Shown here: in pieces, positions 56,538 to 64,000 of the stretch
How the letters are laid out: each line of letters opens with the position of its first letter
How positions within the stretch are numbered: the first letter of the stretch is position 1
Assembly (NCBI RefSeq): GCF_044761665.1
Contig: NZ_JBIWCW010000003.1
Span: 186,001 to 250,000 of the forward strand
Length of the DNA stretch: 64,000 bases
From: Peribacillus sp044761665
GTDB lineage: Bacteria > Bacillota > Bacilli > Bacillales > DSM-1321
Direction: 5' to 3'
Position numbers and translations under genes: made by a program
The notes under the pieces: generated by a model
Told to the model about the DNA's origin: nothing
The model's input: only the letters and a program-made list of their open reading frames with translations
Database searches by the model: none

Positions 56538-57740
56538 GTGAGTAAGGTTACGTTCATTCATGCGGCAGATCTTCATTTGGACAGCCCTTTTTCAGGTTTG
56601 AAGGATTTGCCTGCCTCTATAATAAGCGAAATAAGGGACAGTCCGTTCAAGTCTTTTCAAAAAATCGTCGATCAAGCCATCTCTCATCATGTCGACTTTA
56701 TACTGATATCAGGTGATTTATATGATGGGGAAAATCGTAATCTTCGGACACAGGTCCGCTTTCGAAGTGAAATGGAAAGGCTTTTGCAACACGAGATACC
56801 CGCATTTATCATTCATGGGAACCATGATCACCTCAGCGGTTCATGGATCACCGTCGACCTACCTGAAAATGTCCATGTTTTTTCTGCCGAAATGGAAATG
56901 AAAATGTATGAGAAGAAGGATGGAACAACCGTCCATTTATACGGATTCAGTTATCCACGGCGTCATGTAACGGAACGGATGATTGGGGCGTATCGAAAAT
57001 CAGGGGCCGCCGATTATCATATCGGTCTTCTTCATGGAAATTTAGAAGGAAATTCGGAACATAGCGACTATGCGCCCTTTTCATTGAAGGAGCTTGTGGC
57101 AAAGGACTTTGATTACTGGGCTTTAGGGCACATACATAAACGCCAGGTCGCTTCGGAACATCCACTTGTTATTTACCCAGGAAATATACAAGGGCGGAAT
57201 CGGAAGGAGTCCGGTGTAAAGGGCTGTGTTTTGGTTGAAATGGATGGAGTAGCGAAACATCATACTTTTATCGAAACATCTGGTGTGATATGGGGAAGTG
57301 AAACATTGCAAGTCACTGAAGATGCCGGGTTTGATGCTCTATATCAACAGATCAAGGAAGTAATCCGGCAAAAGCGCTTCAGTGGTAGAAGTTATCTTTT
57401 GGACATCAAATTGGATGTTGGGGCTTGCTTAGATTTCAGACATGACATGCTTGATGATTTGACCCGGATTTTACAGGAAGAGGAGCAGGGGCCACCATTT
57501 GTTTGGCTATATAAGATCACTCTCAATCCCCATTCCTTACGTAAAGAGAGTAAAAGGTTAACGCCTTTCATAAACGAAATTTTCAACCTCGCAGCTGATT
57601 TTGCAGAAATGGAAACAGTCTTAGCGCCACTTTATAAACAGGCTGGAGCAAGGAGATTTCTTGAGGATTTGGAGAAGGAAGAGAAGCAAGAGCTCTTAAA
57701 AGAAGCGGAAAGATGGCTTTTGCAGGTCTTTGAATCATAA
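56538..57740 (+). CDS. yhaO: SbcD-like metallophosphoesterase YhaO
   Basis: A 400-residue protein (B. subtilis YhaO is 408 aa) of the Mre11/SbcD nuclease family. Phosphoesterase motifs in order: HAADLHLDSPF (about residues 9-19), SGDLYDGENR (about 59-68), HGNHDH (about 95-100), LLHGNLEGN (about 167-175) and LGHIHKRQ (about 197-204). A C-terminal domain of about 140 residues follows, with a charged helical end (LEDLEKEEKQELLKEAERWL). It should act with the large ATPase YhaN in DNA end processing or repair. GTG 56538 is the start, behind GAGGTGGTAC. Confidence 0.9.
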   Translation: MSKVTFIHAADLHLDSPFSGLKDLPASIISEIRDSPFKSFQKIVDQAISHHVDFILISGDLYDGENRNLRTQVRFRSEMERLLQHEIPAFIIHGNHDHLSGSWITVDLPENVHVFSAEMEMKMYEKKDGTTVHLYGFSYPRRHVTERMIGAYRKSGAADYHIGLLHGNLEGNSEHSDYAPFSLKELVAKDFDYWALGHIHKRQVASEHPLVIYPGNIQGRNRKESGVKGCVLVEMDGVAKHHTFIETSGVIWGSETLQVTEDAGFDALYQQIKEVIRQKRFSGRSYLLDIKLDVGACLDFRHDMLDDLTRILQEEEQGPPFVWLYKITLNPHSLRKESKRLTPFINEIFNLAADFAEMETVLAPLYKQAGARRFLEDLEKEEKQELLKEAERWLLQVFES

Positions 57741-57764
57741 TGTCAATTTTAAGGAGGGGTACAA

Positions 57765-60761
57765 ATGAAAATTAAAGACCTCCATATTTATGGCTATGGA
57801 AAACTGGAAAATCAGCGGTTTCCAGAAATGGAGCAGCTGCAAATCTTCTTTGGGGAAAATGAGTCAGGAAAATCGACGATCATGTCTTTCATCCACAGCC
57901 TTTTATTTGGCTTCCCGACAAAGGTTCAAAATGGTCGCCGCTATGAACCTAAACTGCATGCTAAATATGGTGGGAGACTCACGCTTGTCACAAAAAAAGA
58001 AGGAGAAATCATCATTGAACGGGTGAAAGGGAAGGCAGCAGGGGATGTAACGGTCACATTCAAAGATGGGAGGACCGGGGGGGAAGAAGACCTTAATGAA
58101 ATTCTTCAGGGCATTGACAAAAATTATTACCAGTCCATTTTTTCTTTCGACCTTCAAGGGCTACAGGAACTGCACGGCCTAAGCGAAGGGACCATGAGTA
58201 AATATCTGCTTTCGGCTGGAATGATTGGAAATGATAAGCTACTGGAGGCTGAAACGAAGCTGCAAAAGGAGCTGGATTTCCGATTCAAACCTTCGGGACA
58301 GAAGCCACTATTAAATGTGAAAATAAAAGAACTTAAGGAATTGCAGAAACAACTTAAAGAAGCCGAAATGGAACAACAGACCTACACCACTTTGTGCGAG
58401 GATGAAATCAAGCTAAAAAGCCAACTAGCCGATTTTATGGACCATATTCAAGAGATGGAAAAATGTCTGGTAGAATACCATTCCTTTTTGCGCATCAAAC
58501 CGTTACTTGAGGACCGTAGAGAAATGGAAGCAAGGCTGAATGACATCGAGGACACGACTTTTCCTGTCGATGGTGTAAAAAGGCTTGAGCGGTTACAGGC
58601 AGTTGAAATTCCTACCAATGCGCAACTGATGGCCTTGAATGAGAAAGTGGAGAGAATAGGTCAACATCTTGCGGAACATCAAAGTGGGTCGTTCATTAGG
58701 GAACATAAAGAAAAGATTGAATATGCCATGGAACAAGGGGCATTGCTAGATAAGCTAGAAATGGAAATAAGGAAAGCAGAGCATGAAACGCTTGTAGAAG
58801 TGAAAAAAATTGAAAAGCTGGGGCAGGAGTTATTTTGGGATGCCACTGAGGAAGAAATCCAAAATCTTGATACCAGTACGTTCATGAAAGAGAAAATAAA
58901 GAGGGCGGAAAGGGAAAAGCTTCGTTTGCACATGGATGAAAATCTGCTCGATGAAAGATACAGACAGCAAAAAGGGAATTTGGAAACGACTGAAGCACGA
59001 ATCAAAGAAATAAAGGCAAGGATAATGAATAGGGATAAAAGAAAAGAGCTAGAAGCCATCGTTAATAACCAACATGACTCCACCTTTGTCGAAGGGAAAA
59101 GGCAGCTTCTTGATGAGCAAATTTCAGAGCTTGCGGGTCAATTACACTTACAGAAGAAACGTGAAGGTCAACATAAGCGTTTCCGGTTATTATCTGGCGG
59201 ATTGATAGCCCTCATATGTGTAATTGCGATAGTGAGTTTTATCAAGGGGCAGAATCTTGGTGGCATGTTCTTACTGAGCACTGCCATTATATTGACAGTT
59301 TCCCGCTTTCTCTTAAAAGGCGAAGGTATATTGGTGAGACAGTCGGAGCAACTTGAAGAAGTGAAAAGGAAACGGGCAGCGTTGGAAACGATGGATAAAC
59401 CGGATCATGGCCTGGGAGAAGCGTCGATAGGGCAGCTCCTTAAGCAAGATAATGACCATCTAAGGCAGTTGGAGCATGAAATGTCTAAATATGAAGAACG
59501 GGAAGAAGCCTTCGAATCAACGATCAAGGAGTACGCTGCTTGGGAAGAGAGACAGGCACGATTGCATGAAACGGTGAACACGATCATGACGGCCTGGGGA
59601 TTCCCTCATCCCGGAGTGGGTATCAATCTCGAAACGGTCTTTGAAGAACTGTTGAAATGGAAGGAAGCGATAGAAAGAAAGCAGGAAAAGGTGGAGCTCC
59701 ATCGTCTCCTATATGCTGAATATGAAGCTAAATCCGATGCATTATCTCAGTTCGCCTTACAGGTTGGCAAAGATCCATCTACATGGCGCGAAGCCATTAA
59801 TATATTGAAGGAAGAAGTCAACCGAATGACGGAACAAACAGTAAAGTATACCCAATGGAAACAGGAACTGAACCATTTAATGAGTGAAACAGAAAGACTT
59901 AAGGGGGAAAAAGCCTATCTTGACGAGGAGATGGGCAAGCTTTTCACGTTGGCTAAGGTTGATGATGAAAAGGCCTATCGTGAAAAGGCCCTTTTAGACG
60001 AAGAAAGGACCGTGCTACAAAAACAATTGGAGTTGCTTGATATTCAGTTGAGCCAAGCGGATATCCAGCCAGAACAAATTCAAGCATTTTCTGAACAAGG
60101 AATCAGTGTCTATTCAGTTGAAGATCTTGAACAAAAACGAAAAGATTTAGTTAAGGAAAAGACATTAGTGATGGAAAATCTAGCAGATTCGAAATATAAG
60201 ATCAAACAGTTAGAGGCGACGGGTGTTTATGATGAGTTGCTGCATCGATTCTATGAAGCAAAAGCTGCTTTTAACGAGGAAGCAAAGGAATGGGCAAAAT
60301 TGGCACTGGCTAAAAGTTTATTAAATAAAACCTTAGACCGATATAAAAGGGAACGGCTTCCGAAGGTCATTGCTGAAGCGGAACAACATTTAGCATTTTT
60401 AACAAATGGAGGCTATCGGAAAATCATTCTTGAGCAAAATGGTGAAGGTTTAAGCTTAGAGCGGAGCGATGGATTGAATTTCAAGGCTGAGGAAGTTAGC
60501 CGTGGAACTGCAGAGCAGATATACGTGTCCTTAAGGCTAGCACTTGCCAATCATACTTTTGCCGAAGACCCTTTTCCCCTTATCATTGATGACAGTTTTG
60601 TTAACTTTGATGCGAATAGGACAAAACGGATGCTTGAACTCTTAATACAAGTGTCGAATAAGCGGCAAATTTTATTTTTTACTTGTCACGATCATATATT
60701 GGATCAGTTCACGGAAAATGACGTGATACATTTGTCAAAGGAAGCTTTGACTCCAAGTTGA
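57765..60761 (+). CDS. yhaN: SbcC/Rad50-like ATPase YhaN
   Basis: A 998-residue AAA/SMC-like protein (B. subtilis YhaN is 963 aa). Walker A FFGENESGKST lies at residues 28-38. Long coiled coils fill about 160-460 and 530-880. Between them, around residues 470-515, sits a hydrophobic hairpin (LLSGGLIALICVIAIVSFI, MFLLSTAIILTVSRFLL), so the protein may be membrane-bound, unlike true Rad50 hinges. The signature EVSRGTAEQIYVSLRLA (about 905-921) and Walker B FPLIIDDSFVNFD (about 938) close the ATPase. It pairs with YhaO, 24 bases upstream. Start ATG 57765 after AAGGAGGGGTACAA. Confidence 0.9.
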   Translation: MKIKDLHIYGYGKLENQRFPEMEQLQIFFGENESGKSTIMSFIHSLLFGFPTKVQNGRRYEPKLHAKYGGRLTLVTKKEGEIIIERVKGKAAGDVTVTFKDGRTGGEEDLNEILQGIDKNYYQSIFSFDLQGLQELHGLSEGTMSKYLLSAGMIGNDKLLEAETKLQKELDFRFKPSGQKPLLNVKIKELKELQKQLKEAEMEQQTYTTLCEDEIKLKSQLADFMDHIQEMEKCLVEYHSFLRIKPLLEDRREMEARLNDIEDTTFPVDGVKRLERLQAVEIPTNAQLMALNEKVERIGQHLAEHQSGSFIREHKEKIEYAMEQGALLDKLEMEIRKAEHETLVEVKKIEKLGQELFWDATEEEIQNLDTSTFMKEKIKRAEREKLRLHMDENLLDERYRQQKGNLETTEARIKEIKARIMNRDKRKELEAIVNNQHDSTFVEGKRQLLDEQISELAGQLHLQKKREGQHKRFRLLSGGLIALICVIAIVSFIKGQNLGGMFLLSTAIILTVSRFLLKGEGILVRQSEQLEEVKRKRAALETMDKPDHGLGEASIGQLLKQDNDHLRQLEHEMSKYEEREEAFESTIKEYAAWEERQARLHETVNTIMTAWGFPHPGVGINLETVFEELLKWKEAIERKQEKVELHRLLYAEYEAKSDALSQFALQVGKDPSTWREAINILKEEVNRMTEQTVKYTQWKQELNHLMSETERLKGEKAYLDEEMGKLFTLAKVDDEKAYREKALLDEERTVLQKQLELLDIQLSQADIQPEQIQAFSEQGISVYSVEDLEQKRKDLVKEKTLVMENLADSKYKIKQLEATGVYDELLHRFYEAKAAFNEEAKEWAKLALAKSLLNKTLDRYKRERLPKVIAEAEQHLAFLTNGGYRKIILEQNGEGLSLERSDGLNFKAEEVSRGTAEQIYVSLRLALANHTFAEDPFPLIIDDSFVNFDANRTKRMLELLIQVSNKRQILFFTCHDHILDQFTENDVIHLSKEALTPS

Positions 60762-60823
60762 GTATGATTTTAACCTCTCCGACATAAAATGAAAAAAACT
60801 AAAAAAAAAGAGAGTGAAATAAT

Positions 60824-61237
60824 TTGAAAATGCATGATTTCTTGAATCAATATGATCCTTCGTTACAGTTATTCATCGAGGATGAGTTCCCTGATAGAAG
60901 GTGCGTCGGAGGAAAGTATTCGATTACGAATCATACCATCACGTTATATAAAAAAGATATAGAAATCCAATTAAAGCGTTTACTCGGTTCGCTTGAGAGG
61001 CTTGAGGAATATGCCTGGATCATATTTGCCCATGAGATGGGCCATGCGTTAGATCCGGAACTTTCGGTGTTGAGCATGGAATTACGCGGTCGGAATAAAC
61101 GGGAAACGCTCTATCAAATCGAACTCAATGCATGGAACATTGCAGAGGGATTGATTCCATTTATTGATGGGGAGCTATTTATTAGAGTTAGAGACGAGTC
61201 GCTAAGTTATTCTACAAAGGACGTGCTTGTCGGATGA
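60824..61237 (+). CDS. Putative zinc metallopeptidase (ImmA/IrrE-like HExxH protein)
   Basis: A 137-residue protein with the zinc motif HEMGH in AWIIFAHEMGHALDPEL (about residues 64-80). Downstream, ELNAWNIAEGLIP offers a Glu third ligand, as in ImmA/IrrE-type or gluzincin peptidases. The N-terminal half has DEFPDRRCVGGKYSITNHTI TLY, a likely beta-sheet before the catalytic helix. No HTH repressor gene, the usual partner of ImmA proteins, lies nearby. TTG 60824 fits the AGAGTG site; ATG 60830 is an alternative. It follows yhaN by 62 bases and may share its transcript. Confidence 0.72.
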   Translation: MKMHDFLNQYDPSLQLFIEDEFPDRRCVGGKYSITNHTITLYKKDIEIQLKRLLGSLERLEEYAWIIFAHEMGHALDPELSVLSMELRGRNKRETLYQIELNAWNIAEGLIPFIDGELFIRVRDESLSYSTKDVLVG

Positions 61238-61268
61238 AAAACTCTCCGGGTATCGGAGAGTTTTTTTA
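61238..61268. terminator. Bidirectional terminator
   Basis: AAAACTCTCCG (61238-61248) and CGGAGAGTTTT (61254-61264) are perfect arms with a five-base loop, then a T run. It ends the peptidase gene on + and reaches the end of the permease gene on -. Confidence 0.92.
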
Positions 61269-62321
61269 TTTTTTTCGCGATTTTACCAGCAAATAAATAA
61301 AGTAGGGAGCACCGATGCTTGCAGTGAACACACCTGCAGGAATTTCAAGCGGTGAAAAGAAGGTACGACCAAACAAATCAGCCAGCATAACTAAAATCCC
61401 GCCTAAGAGTGCCGATATGGGAAGCAGTGCTCCATAAGAGGAGCCGACAAGCCTTCTTGCCATATGAGGGGCCATCAACCCAATAAAGGATATCCCACCG
61501 GAAAATGCAACTGAGCCGCCAATGAGGGCTGTACTGATTGTCAACAAAGTAAAACGTTGTCTTTGTACATTCCCACCAAGACCTGTTGCAACGTCATCCC
61601 CGAGTTCCTGTAGATTAATATTCCTTGCATAAACCATGGCAATGATTATAAATAGGGAAATCCATGGAGCTAAAATCGATACATTTTCCCAGGTGGCCGC
61701 AGAAACACTCCCGGTAATCCAAATATTCACCTGGGTCGCATGATAAATGGGTCCCAACGTAATCATTAAGGTCGTAAGAGATTTCATTAGAGTCGCAATC
61801 CCGATACCGATCAGAACGAGTCTGATCGGTGATACACCTTTTTTCCAGGATAAGAAATAAACGAGGTAAGCGGTCAGGGTTGCACCGATGAAAGCAGCGA
61901 CAGGCATCCATTTAATGCTGACGGTCAAAGAATGTGTGGCATCACTGAATATCGCTAAAAAACATACAACAGCAACAGCCGCTCCTCCAGTAATCCCGAT
62001 AATGTCGGGAGAGGCAAGTGGATTCCGGATGATTCCCTGCAATATTCCACCAGCAACAGCAAGTCCCATGCCGACCAGCAAGGCAATGATACTTCTAGGC
62101 ATACGAAAAGACTGAATGATGAGTCTGTCTCTATCACTCCCAATGCCAAAAATCACCTGCAACACACGTAATGGGTTGATTTTCAGTTCCCCTAACCCGA
62201 TACTCATGATGAAAACGGCCATGGTAACGGCTAACAAAGATATAAATACGAACATAGATTGATAGTTCAATAAAAAGGACACTCTATCGTTAAAAAAGCG
62301 GATGCTTTTATATTTCTTCAT
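61266..62321 (-). CDS. yfhA: Siderophore ABC transporter permease (FecCD family, YfhA-like)
   Basis: A 351-residue BtuC/FecCD-family permease with about nine or ten membrane helices. Family blocks: FRMPRSIIALLVGMGLAVAG (about residues 72-91), GILQGIIRNPLASPDIIGIT GG, ISFIGLMAPHMARRLVGSSY (about 284-303) and LADLFGRTFFSPLEIPAGVF. These include the coupling-helix region that contacts the ATPase. Length and pairing fit YfhA of the B. subtilis YfiY-YfiZ-YfhA system for hydroxamate siderophores. No ATPase gene is present, as in B. subtilis, where YusV serves. It overlaps the preceding permease gene by four bases. Confidence 0.86.
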   Translation of the reverse strand: MKKYKSIRFFNDRVSFLLNYQSMFVFISLLAVTMAVFIMSIGLGELKINPLRVLQVIFGIGSDRDRLIIQSFRMPRSIIALLVGMGLAVAGGILQGIIRNPLASPDIIGITGGAAVAVVCFLAIFSDATHSLTVSIKWMPVAAFIGATLTAYLVYFLSWKKGVSPIRLVLIGIGIATLMKSLTTLMITLGPIYHATQVNIWITGSVSAATWENVSILAPWISLFIIIAMVYARNINLQELGDDVATGLGGNVQRQRFTLLTISTALIGGSVAFSGGISFIGLMAPHMARRLVGSSYGALLPISALLGGILVMLADLFGRTFFSPLEIPAGVFTASIGAPYFIYLLVKSRKK

Positions 62322-63322
62322 TTACCATTGAACCCCTTTCTAGCGATGTAAATGAAAAATGGGGTCCCGATGATGGCCGTCATGATTCCAACTGGAACTT
62401 CCCTTGGCATCATTATGTACCGGGAAGCTATATCTGAAGTAAGGAGTAACATGGCACCAAGGAGAGCGGAAAAAGGAACCACCCATCTATGGTCATTTCC
62501 AACTAGATAACGCGTTAGATGGGGGATGACAAGGCCTATGAAACCAATGGGTCCGGCAATAGCGACTGAACCGCCTGCAAGCAGAATGACCACTAAGCCC
62601 ATCCCTATTTTTAGAAGGACTGTTTTTAAACCGAGTCCTTTTGCTACATCTTCCCCCATCGAGAAGACATTCATTTTCCCTGATAACAGTTGGGCCAGTA
62701 TCCATCCAGCTACTAAATAAGGTAAAACAGCGGTCAAGTTTTCCAGTTTTCTTCCTGAAACAGATCCCGCTAACCAGAATAATACTTGCTCCAAAGCTGT
62801 TTCATTGGAAACGAGTAGGCCCTGTGTCAATGAAGCAAACAGTGCAGCCATGGCTGCGCCTGCCAACGTCAGCTTCATCGGAGTTAATCCTCCCCCGCCA
62901 GCAGACCCTATTACATACACGCTAATAGCAGCAATTGCCGCCCCTAAAAAGGCAATCCAAGTAAAGGCTTGAAGATTATTTATTCCAATGACGGTAAGTG
63001 TAAGGACGATAGCCATGCTCGCTCCGGCATTCACTCCGAGTATGTCGGGTGAAGCAAGTGGGTTCTTTGTCAGCGTCTGCATTAAAACCCCAGAGACCGC
63101 AAGACTTGAACCCACTGCGGCTGCAATGAGAGCACGAGGCAATCGAACACTTTGGATAATGATATGTTCATTCGAATGATCGAAATGGATGAATGACTCA
63201 AAGGTCATTTTCCACGTTGTACTTGTATATCCATATACCAGGCTAGAACACAACAGAAGAAGCAGTAATAGAATGGCCACGATTAATCCGGTCCATCTAT
63301 GGCCTGTGTTTTTCAACAACAT
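62318..63322 (-). CDS. yfiZ: Siderophore ABC transporter permease (FecCD family, YfiZ-like)
   Basis: A 334-residue FecCD permease, the partner subunit of the one downstream. Blocks: VRLPRALIAAAVGSSLAVSG (about residues 58-77), VLMQTLTKNPLASPDILGVN AGAS, GPIGFIGLVIPHLTRYLVGN (about 259-278) and SDIASRYIMMPREVPVGIMT. Length agrees with B. subtilis YfiZ (333 aa). It is first in the minus-strand operon, under a divergent promoter region with Fur boxes. Its ATG 63322 follows CGAAAGGTTTCAATT. Confidence 0.86.
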   Translation of the reverse strand: MLLKNTGHRWTGLIVAILLLLLLLCSSLVYGYTSTTWKMTFESFIHFDHSNEHIIIQSVRLPRALIAAAVGSSLAVSGVLMQTLTKNPLASPDILGVNAGASMAIVLTLTVIGINNLQAFTWIAFLGAAIAAISVYVIGSAGGGGLTPMKLTLAGAAMAALFASLTQGLLVSNETALEQVLFWLAGSVSGRKLENLTAVLPYLVAGWILAQLLSGKMNVFSMGEDVAKGLGLKTVLLKIGMGLVVILLAGGSVAIAGPIGFIGLVIPHLTRYLVGNDHRWVVPFSALLGAMLLLTSDIASRYIMMPREVPVGIMTAIIGTPFFIYIARKGFNGK

Positions 63323-63393
63323 AATTGAAACCTTTCGAAAATAGTATTTAAGTAAATTTATCCAATTCTATTTTAATTTTAATTACATGAATT

Positions 63394-63492
63394 TGTCAAT
63401 GATTCTGAAAATCATTATCAAATAGTATTGACAGGTAAATAGAAACAAATTATGATAGATTTGCTAGTGAGAATAATTATCAATCACTAAGT
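63394..63492. promoter_or_regulatory. Divergent iron-regulated promoter region with two Fur boxes
   Basis: Two Fur boxes differ from TGATAATNATTATCA by one base each: TGAAAATCATTATCA (63406-63420) and TGAGAATAATTATCA (63478-63492). On + TTGACA (63428-63433), 17 bases, TATGAT (63451-63456) drives the binding-protein gene. On - TTGACA (63394-63399) with TAAAAT about 18 bases on drives the permease genes. The first box lies between the two -35 elements, the second just downstream of the + start. Iron-loaded Fur should repress both directions. Confidence 0.88.
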
Positions 63493-63520
63493 ATTGCTAC
63501 TTTTTTTGGAGGATTTTTAG

Positions 63521-64000
63521 ATGAAACGCTCTAAATTACTTTTAGGAATTTTTTCACTATTCGCTATTTTTTTGCTCGCAGCATGCGGCAGTGATAAAAA
63601 AACTGCAGGAAACGAAGAAGACGATAAGAAAACAGAAGATACAAGCTATACAGTAGAACATGCGATGGGGACGGCTGAATTGAAAACCACACCTAAAAAA
63701 GTGGTCATTCTTACCAATGAAGGGACGGAAGCGCTGCTTGCTTTAGGCGTCAAGCCAGTTGGGGCGGTTCAATCTTGGTTAGGCAACCCATGGTACGAGC
63801 ATATCGCATCGGATATGGACGGAGTGGAAGTGGTAGGTACAGAATCTGAAGTGAACTTGGAGAAAATTGCCGAATTGGCGCCTGACTTGATCATCGGAAA
63901 CAAAATCCGTCAAGAGGCTCAATATGATAAACTAAACGCCATTGCTCCAACAGTGTTTGCAGAGAATTTAACGGGAGATTGGAAAGAAAACTTTAAATTA
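63521..64000 (+). CDS. yfiY: Siderophore-binding lipoprotein (YfiY-like), 5' part
   Basis: The first 160 codons, cut by the window edge. The signal peptide MKRSKLLLGIFSLFAIFLLA ends at the lipobox LLAACGS. The mature part has an acidic linker (about 25-45), then the periplasmic-binding-protein domain with VVILTNEGTEALLALGVKPV and LEKIAELAPDLIIGNKIRQE (typical of the FhuD/FepB class, about 75-135). It should bind ferric hydroxamate siderophores and deliver them to the divergently encoded YfiZ/YfhA-like permeases. ATG 63521 follows TTTGGAGGATTTTTAG. Confidence 0.88.
   Translation, partial: MKRSKLLLGIFSLFAIFLLAACGSDKKTAGNEEDDKKTEDTSYTVEHAMGTAELKTTPKKVVILTNEGTEALLALGVKPVGAVQSWLGNPWYEHIASDMDGVEVVGTESEVNLEKIAELAPDLIIGNKIRQEAQYDKLNAIAPTVFAENLTGDWKENFKL

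Noticed and set aside
58679..59083. 134-codon minus-strand ORF inside yhaN
   Set aside because: Ser/Phe/Leu-rich antisense reading of a Lys/Glu-rich coiled coil, a common artefact.
56538..61237. YhaO-YhaN-peptidase as an antiphage defence island
   Set aside because: YhaO and YhaN are ordinary chromosomal genes in bacilli, with no integrase, atypical composition or other defence genes nearby. I kept only the unusual peptidase linkage as a finding.

Overview
This window is chromosomal DNA from a low-GC, spore-forming Firmicute of the family Bacillaceae. Peribacillus (the former Bacillus simplex group) is my best guess, but the genus is inference. Start sites carry strong AGGAGG-type ribosome binding sites with GTG and TTG starts among them. 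Many genes are Bacillus-type: YxlC/YxlD, BmrC/BmrD, MetI/MetC under an S-box, MsmX with a YxkF-like regulator, the YheC/YheD/YheE and YheA/YheB families, YhaX, YhaR, YhzD, YhaO/YhaN and YfiY/YfiZ/YfhA. Several blocks recall the B. subtilis yhe/yha region, with accessory genes interspersed. I see no rRNA, tRNA, CRISPR array, prophage or intact insertion sequence.

Layout. 0-1 kb: tail of an ECF sigma operon (SigY-like C-terminus, YxlC, YxlD-like, YbjQ family). 1-12 kb: stress and envelope housekeeping (glutathione peroxidase, small catalase, AarF/UbiB kinase with a phasin-like partner, AIM24-type protein, CBS-pair protein, class B penicillin-binding protein, DUF3885, DUF2515). 12.1-16.4 kb: the heterodimeric ABC exporter BmrC/BmrD behind a leader with a 26-codon ORF and nested hairpins. 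16.5-16.9 kb: a dispersed Bacillaceae repeat abutting a truncated acetyltransferase gene. 16.9-19.5 kb: metI-metC under a SAM-I riboswitch. 19.7-25.4 kb: fumarase, zinc-ribbon protein, MFS transporter, an anti-sigma-type protein without an adjacent sigma gene, small membrane proteins and a KGG-like peptide. 25.5-31.3 kb: a frameshifted pseudogene, an S51 peptidase, MsmX with its regulator, a solitary MetQ with an unassigned structured leader, and an MBL hydrolase. 31.4-31.7 kb: a cobalamin riboswitch in front of only a 27-codon ORF and a terminator.

32-37.6 kb: an operon of four tandem YheC/YheD-family ATP-grasp proteins followed by YheE and a small protein, divergent from yheB-yheA. 39-44.3 kb: YhaX-like HAD protein with altered catalytic motif I, a solitary SplA-like protein, asparagine synthetase flanked by two related DinB-fold genes. 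44.6-50.2 kb: complete urease operon ureABCEFGD plus a NicO/HupE nickel permease, preceded by a near-consensus GlnR/TnrA site. 50.4-55.1 kb: small lipoprotein, DUF1648 protein, amidinotransferase-fold hydrolase, acyl-CoA ligase with enoyl-CoA hydratase, YhzD. 55.4-61.2 kb: cysteine synthase, the YhaO/YhaN SbcD/SbcC-like pair, and a HExxH peptidase-like protein. 61.3-64 kb: Fur-box-controlled divergent hydroxamate-siderophore uptake genes, the binding protein cut by the window edge.

Functional themes are sulfur and methionine economy (metI, metC, metQ, cysK), nitrogen supply (urease, asnB), metal and cofactor sensing (Fur, B12, nickel), and spore-associated genes. The best leads are regulatory RNAs (bmr leader, metQ leader, orphan B12 riboswitch) and the four-paralog ATP-grasp operon. 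No clear new multi-gene system stands out beyond these.
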